Assembly: GCA_003557825.1 (NCBI GenBank)
Contig: PWNM01000416.1
Span: 1-6,069, forward strand
Source of the DNA: Candidatus Hydrogenedentota bacterium
GTDB taxonomy: Bacteria; Hydrogenedentota; Hydrogenedentia; Hydrogenedentales; SLHB01
Direction of reading: 5' to 3'
DNA: 6,069 bases
The position numbers were made by a program, and so were the translations under genes. Positions 4,668-6,069 of the stretch are shown piece after piece. How positions within the stretch are numbered: position 1 is the stretch's first letter; each line of letters starts with the position of its first letter. The notes under the pieces were generated by a model. It saw only the letters and a program-made list of their open reading frames with translations. It had not been told where the DNA came from and did no database searches.

Positions 4668-6069
4668 GTGAACACGTTGTTTGACGCTCGATTCCGCTTG
4701 TTGGGGATGGCTATCGTACTGGCATGCTGCCTGGCAATACCATGGACCGCCCTCGCCCAAAATGACGATGACGACGACGACGATCCCGATATCCCGTCTG
4801 CAAGCCTCAATATTGAGAGTATGATTCCCGATGGCGAAGCCTTGCTGCCGACCAACAACTGGTCACCCATCGCGCGGCTGGAGATGGTCTGGGACAGCGA
4901 CGACGAACCCGCGCCGCGCTTCCTGGGATCGCTCCAATATACGATTGCCGGCGATCCCGATGCAGGCGACCGGGACTATGACGTTTTTGGCGCTCCCGGA
5001 CCGCAACACCTATACGAATTCGCCCTCATTGCCGAGATCGGGGGACCTGACGATAACGACGCCTATGGCGAACTTGGCGCAGATGACCAGATCATCATGG
5101 TCTGGGATGGATTTGCAGAGCAAGACTTTGTCGAGCTCACAGGCGAAGCCGGGGGGCTGACCTATTTCCTTGACTTCATCGGCGATGGTGATGGTAATGC
5201 TCCTGATTTCCCACTTCCGATATTTGATCCCACAGGATCTTCCTTTATTTTAGCTGTGCGCACATCCGCCCTCTGGCATCATGGCCTCTCCTTCACTTGC
5301 AGCGATATTCAGGCCTGGATGGTCCATCCCGATATTTTCTTTATTGAAGCCTGGGACGGAAATGTAGAGGATCTGCCTACAGGTATTCTGGTAAATGAAG
5401 ACGGGGAATGGCTGGACGGTTATCCTTGGGACCAGGAGGATGAGTGGTTCGTTGACACCGATGATGCCGTGTACACGGCGTCGTTTGGCGTGTACGATAT
5501 TACCGGCCATCTATACGATACCCCAGGGCAGCAGCCAGTGGCACGGGAGACGGGCTCCTGGCAATGGCCGCATAAGATTCACACGCCCCTTCCCGAATTT
5601 ACGCGGCCTCGGTGGGATCAATCCGCGACGGCATTTGATTTTGTCCAGGGCAATTTTATGGAGTTGCGTAGACTTTTTGCTATTGAGACCTGGTATTCTG
5701 TAGTGGGTATCAATCTGCGCGGAACGGCCAGTTCTGCCAGAGAAACGTTTCCAAGGCTTGATGAGAACGGATTTCCAACTCCCCAAGTTCGCGGCTATCT
5801 GCCGCAGGTCATGGGGTTCGCTGTGCCGGTCGAGGGCGTGGACGCTCCTTATCCCGTCGAGTTAAGTGTGGTCATGTCGGATATCGACGCCGATCCCCTT
5901 GGCCCTCCCGGCAATGGTGGATTCGATCCCCGTGAGGGACTGCAATTCATGTCCTATGACGTCCTAGGGATTGACGGCGAAATCATTGTCGACGCCGCTT
6001 ATCAATCTACAGGTTCCAAAGGCGAAAGCGCCTTTAACGGTGTATGGCTGTATCACGACAACACAGGTA
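4668..6069 (+). CDS. Secreted acidic protein of unknown function, 3'-truncated by window end
   Basis: The frame is open from GTG 4668 to the end of the window, about 467 codons, with no stop. The N-terminus has a signal peptide: Arg8 and Arg10, a hydrophobic core (about 11-25) and a cleavage site ALA before Gln31. VLAC (17-20) resembles a lipobox, but the hydrophobic stretch continues past Cys20, so signal peptidase I is more likely. Seven aspartates (33-39) follow the cleavage site. The mature part is rich in Asp, Glu, Gly, Trp and Pro and has a single Cys that I can see. DGDGNAPD (173-180) has the spacing of a calcium-binding loop. Paired hydrophobic-WDG stretches (IIMVWDG, FFIEAWDG) suggest beta-rich structure, but I recognise no family. 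It is probably exported, perhaps surface-bound. Third codon positions look less G/C-biased from about 5160 on than in trpS. The attenuator-like leader upstream implies regulated expression. Confidence 0.85.
   Translation, partial: MNTLFDARFRLLGMAIVLACCLAIPWTALAQNDDDDDDDPDIPSASLNIESMIPDGEALLPTNNWSPIARLEMVWDSDDEPAPRFLGSLQYTIAGDPDAGDRDYDVFGAPGPQHLYEFALIAEIGGPDDNDAYGELGADDQIIMVWDGFAEQDFVELTGEAGGLTYFLDFIGDGDGNAPDFPLPIFDPTGSSFILAVRTSALWHHGLSFTCSDIQAWMVHPDIFFIEAWDGNVEDLPTGILVNEDGEWLDGYPWDQEDEWFVDTDDAVYTASFGVYDITGHLYDTPGQQPVARETGSWQWPHKIHTPLPEFTRPRWDQSATAFDFVQGNFMELRRLFAIETWYSVVGINLRGTASSARETFPRLDENGFPTPQVRGYLPQVMGFAVPVEGVDAPYPVELSVVMSDIDADPLGPPGNGGFDPREGLQFMSYDVLGIDGEIIVDAAYQSTGSKGESAFNGVWLYHDNTG

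Noticed and set aside
4441..4671. Plus-strand open frame of 76 codons in the leader
   Set aside because: It starts inside the loop of hairpin 1, has no ribosome site, crosses the terminator and ends across the next gene's start. The RNA structure explains this sequence better.
4724..4729. Lipobox around Cys20-Cys21 of the secreted protein
   Set aside because: The -3 to +1 residues fit, but the hydrophobic segment runs well past the cysteines and ends in a good ALA cleavage site, so a lipoprotein is less likely though not excluded.
5225..5240. GATCC-CACA-GGATC inverted repeat inside the secreted-protein gene
   Set aside because: It is a 5-bp dyad within coding sequence, expected by chance, with no U-tract or promoter nearby.

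Overview
The window is a G+C-rich bacterial chromosome segment. It has one AT-rich promoter gap (about 2960-3000) and a long non-coding stretch between two divergent transcription units (4082-4667). It carries archease, which is patchily distributed in bacteria, a large B12-type radical SAM protein, a compact tryptophanyl-tRNA synthetase and a Sec-secreted, very acidic protein. Together these suggest an uncultured Gram-negative-type bacterium, perhaps of the PVC/FCB-related or Hydrogenedentes-like kind. That placement is inference only; no rRNA or other marker is present. I see no tRNA, rRNA, CRISPR array, transposase or attachment site.

Layout. Bases 1-418 (+) are the 3' end of an unrecognised gene that starts outside the window. 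It converges, with a 6-base gap, on a minus-strand block. In transcription order that block is trpS (4081 to 3020), a B12-type radical SAM gene (2940 to 835) and archease (832 to 425). The radical SAM gene has its own strong promoter in the 79-bp gap after trpS. Archease follows the radical SAM stop codon after only two bases and has no clear ribosome site of its own, so the two are probably co-transcribed and translationally coupled.

From 4082 to 4667 there is no gene. The left part is the upstream region of trpS, with a possible promoter and two dyads. The right part, on the plus strand, has a near-consensus extended -10 promoter (4383-4411), about 190 nt of RNA with several perfect helices, a textbook intrinsic terminator (4609-4644), a GGAGG ribosome site (4654-4658) and a GTG start (4668). 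The 5' arm of the terminator is perfectly complementary over 9 nt to the first hairpin of the leader. This is the layout of a transcription attenuator or riboswitch. I recognise no known riboswitch class in it, and it is the most promising unexplained element in the window.

The gene it would control (4668 to beyond 6069) encodes a secreted protein with a signal peptide, a run of seven aspartates directly after the predicted cleavage site, and an acidic, Trp- and Gly-rich body of unknown function. The gene is cut off by the window end.
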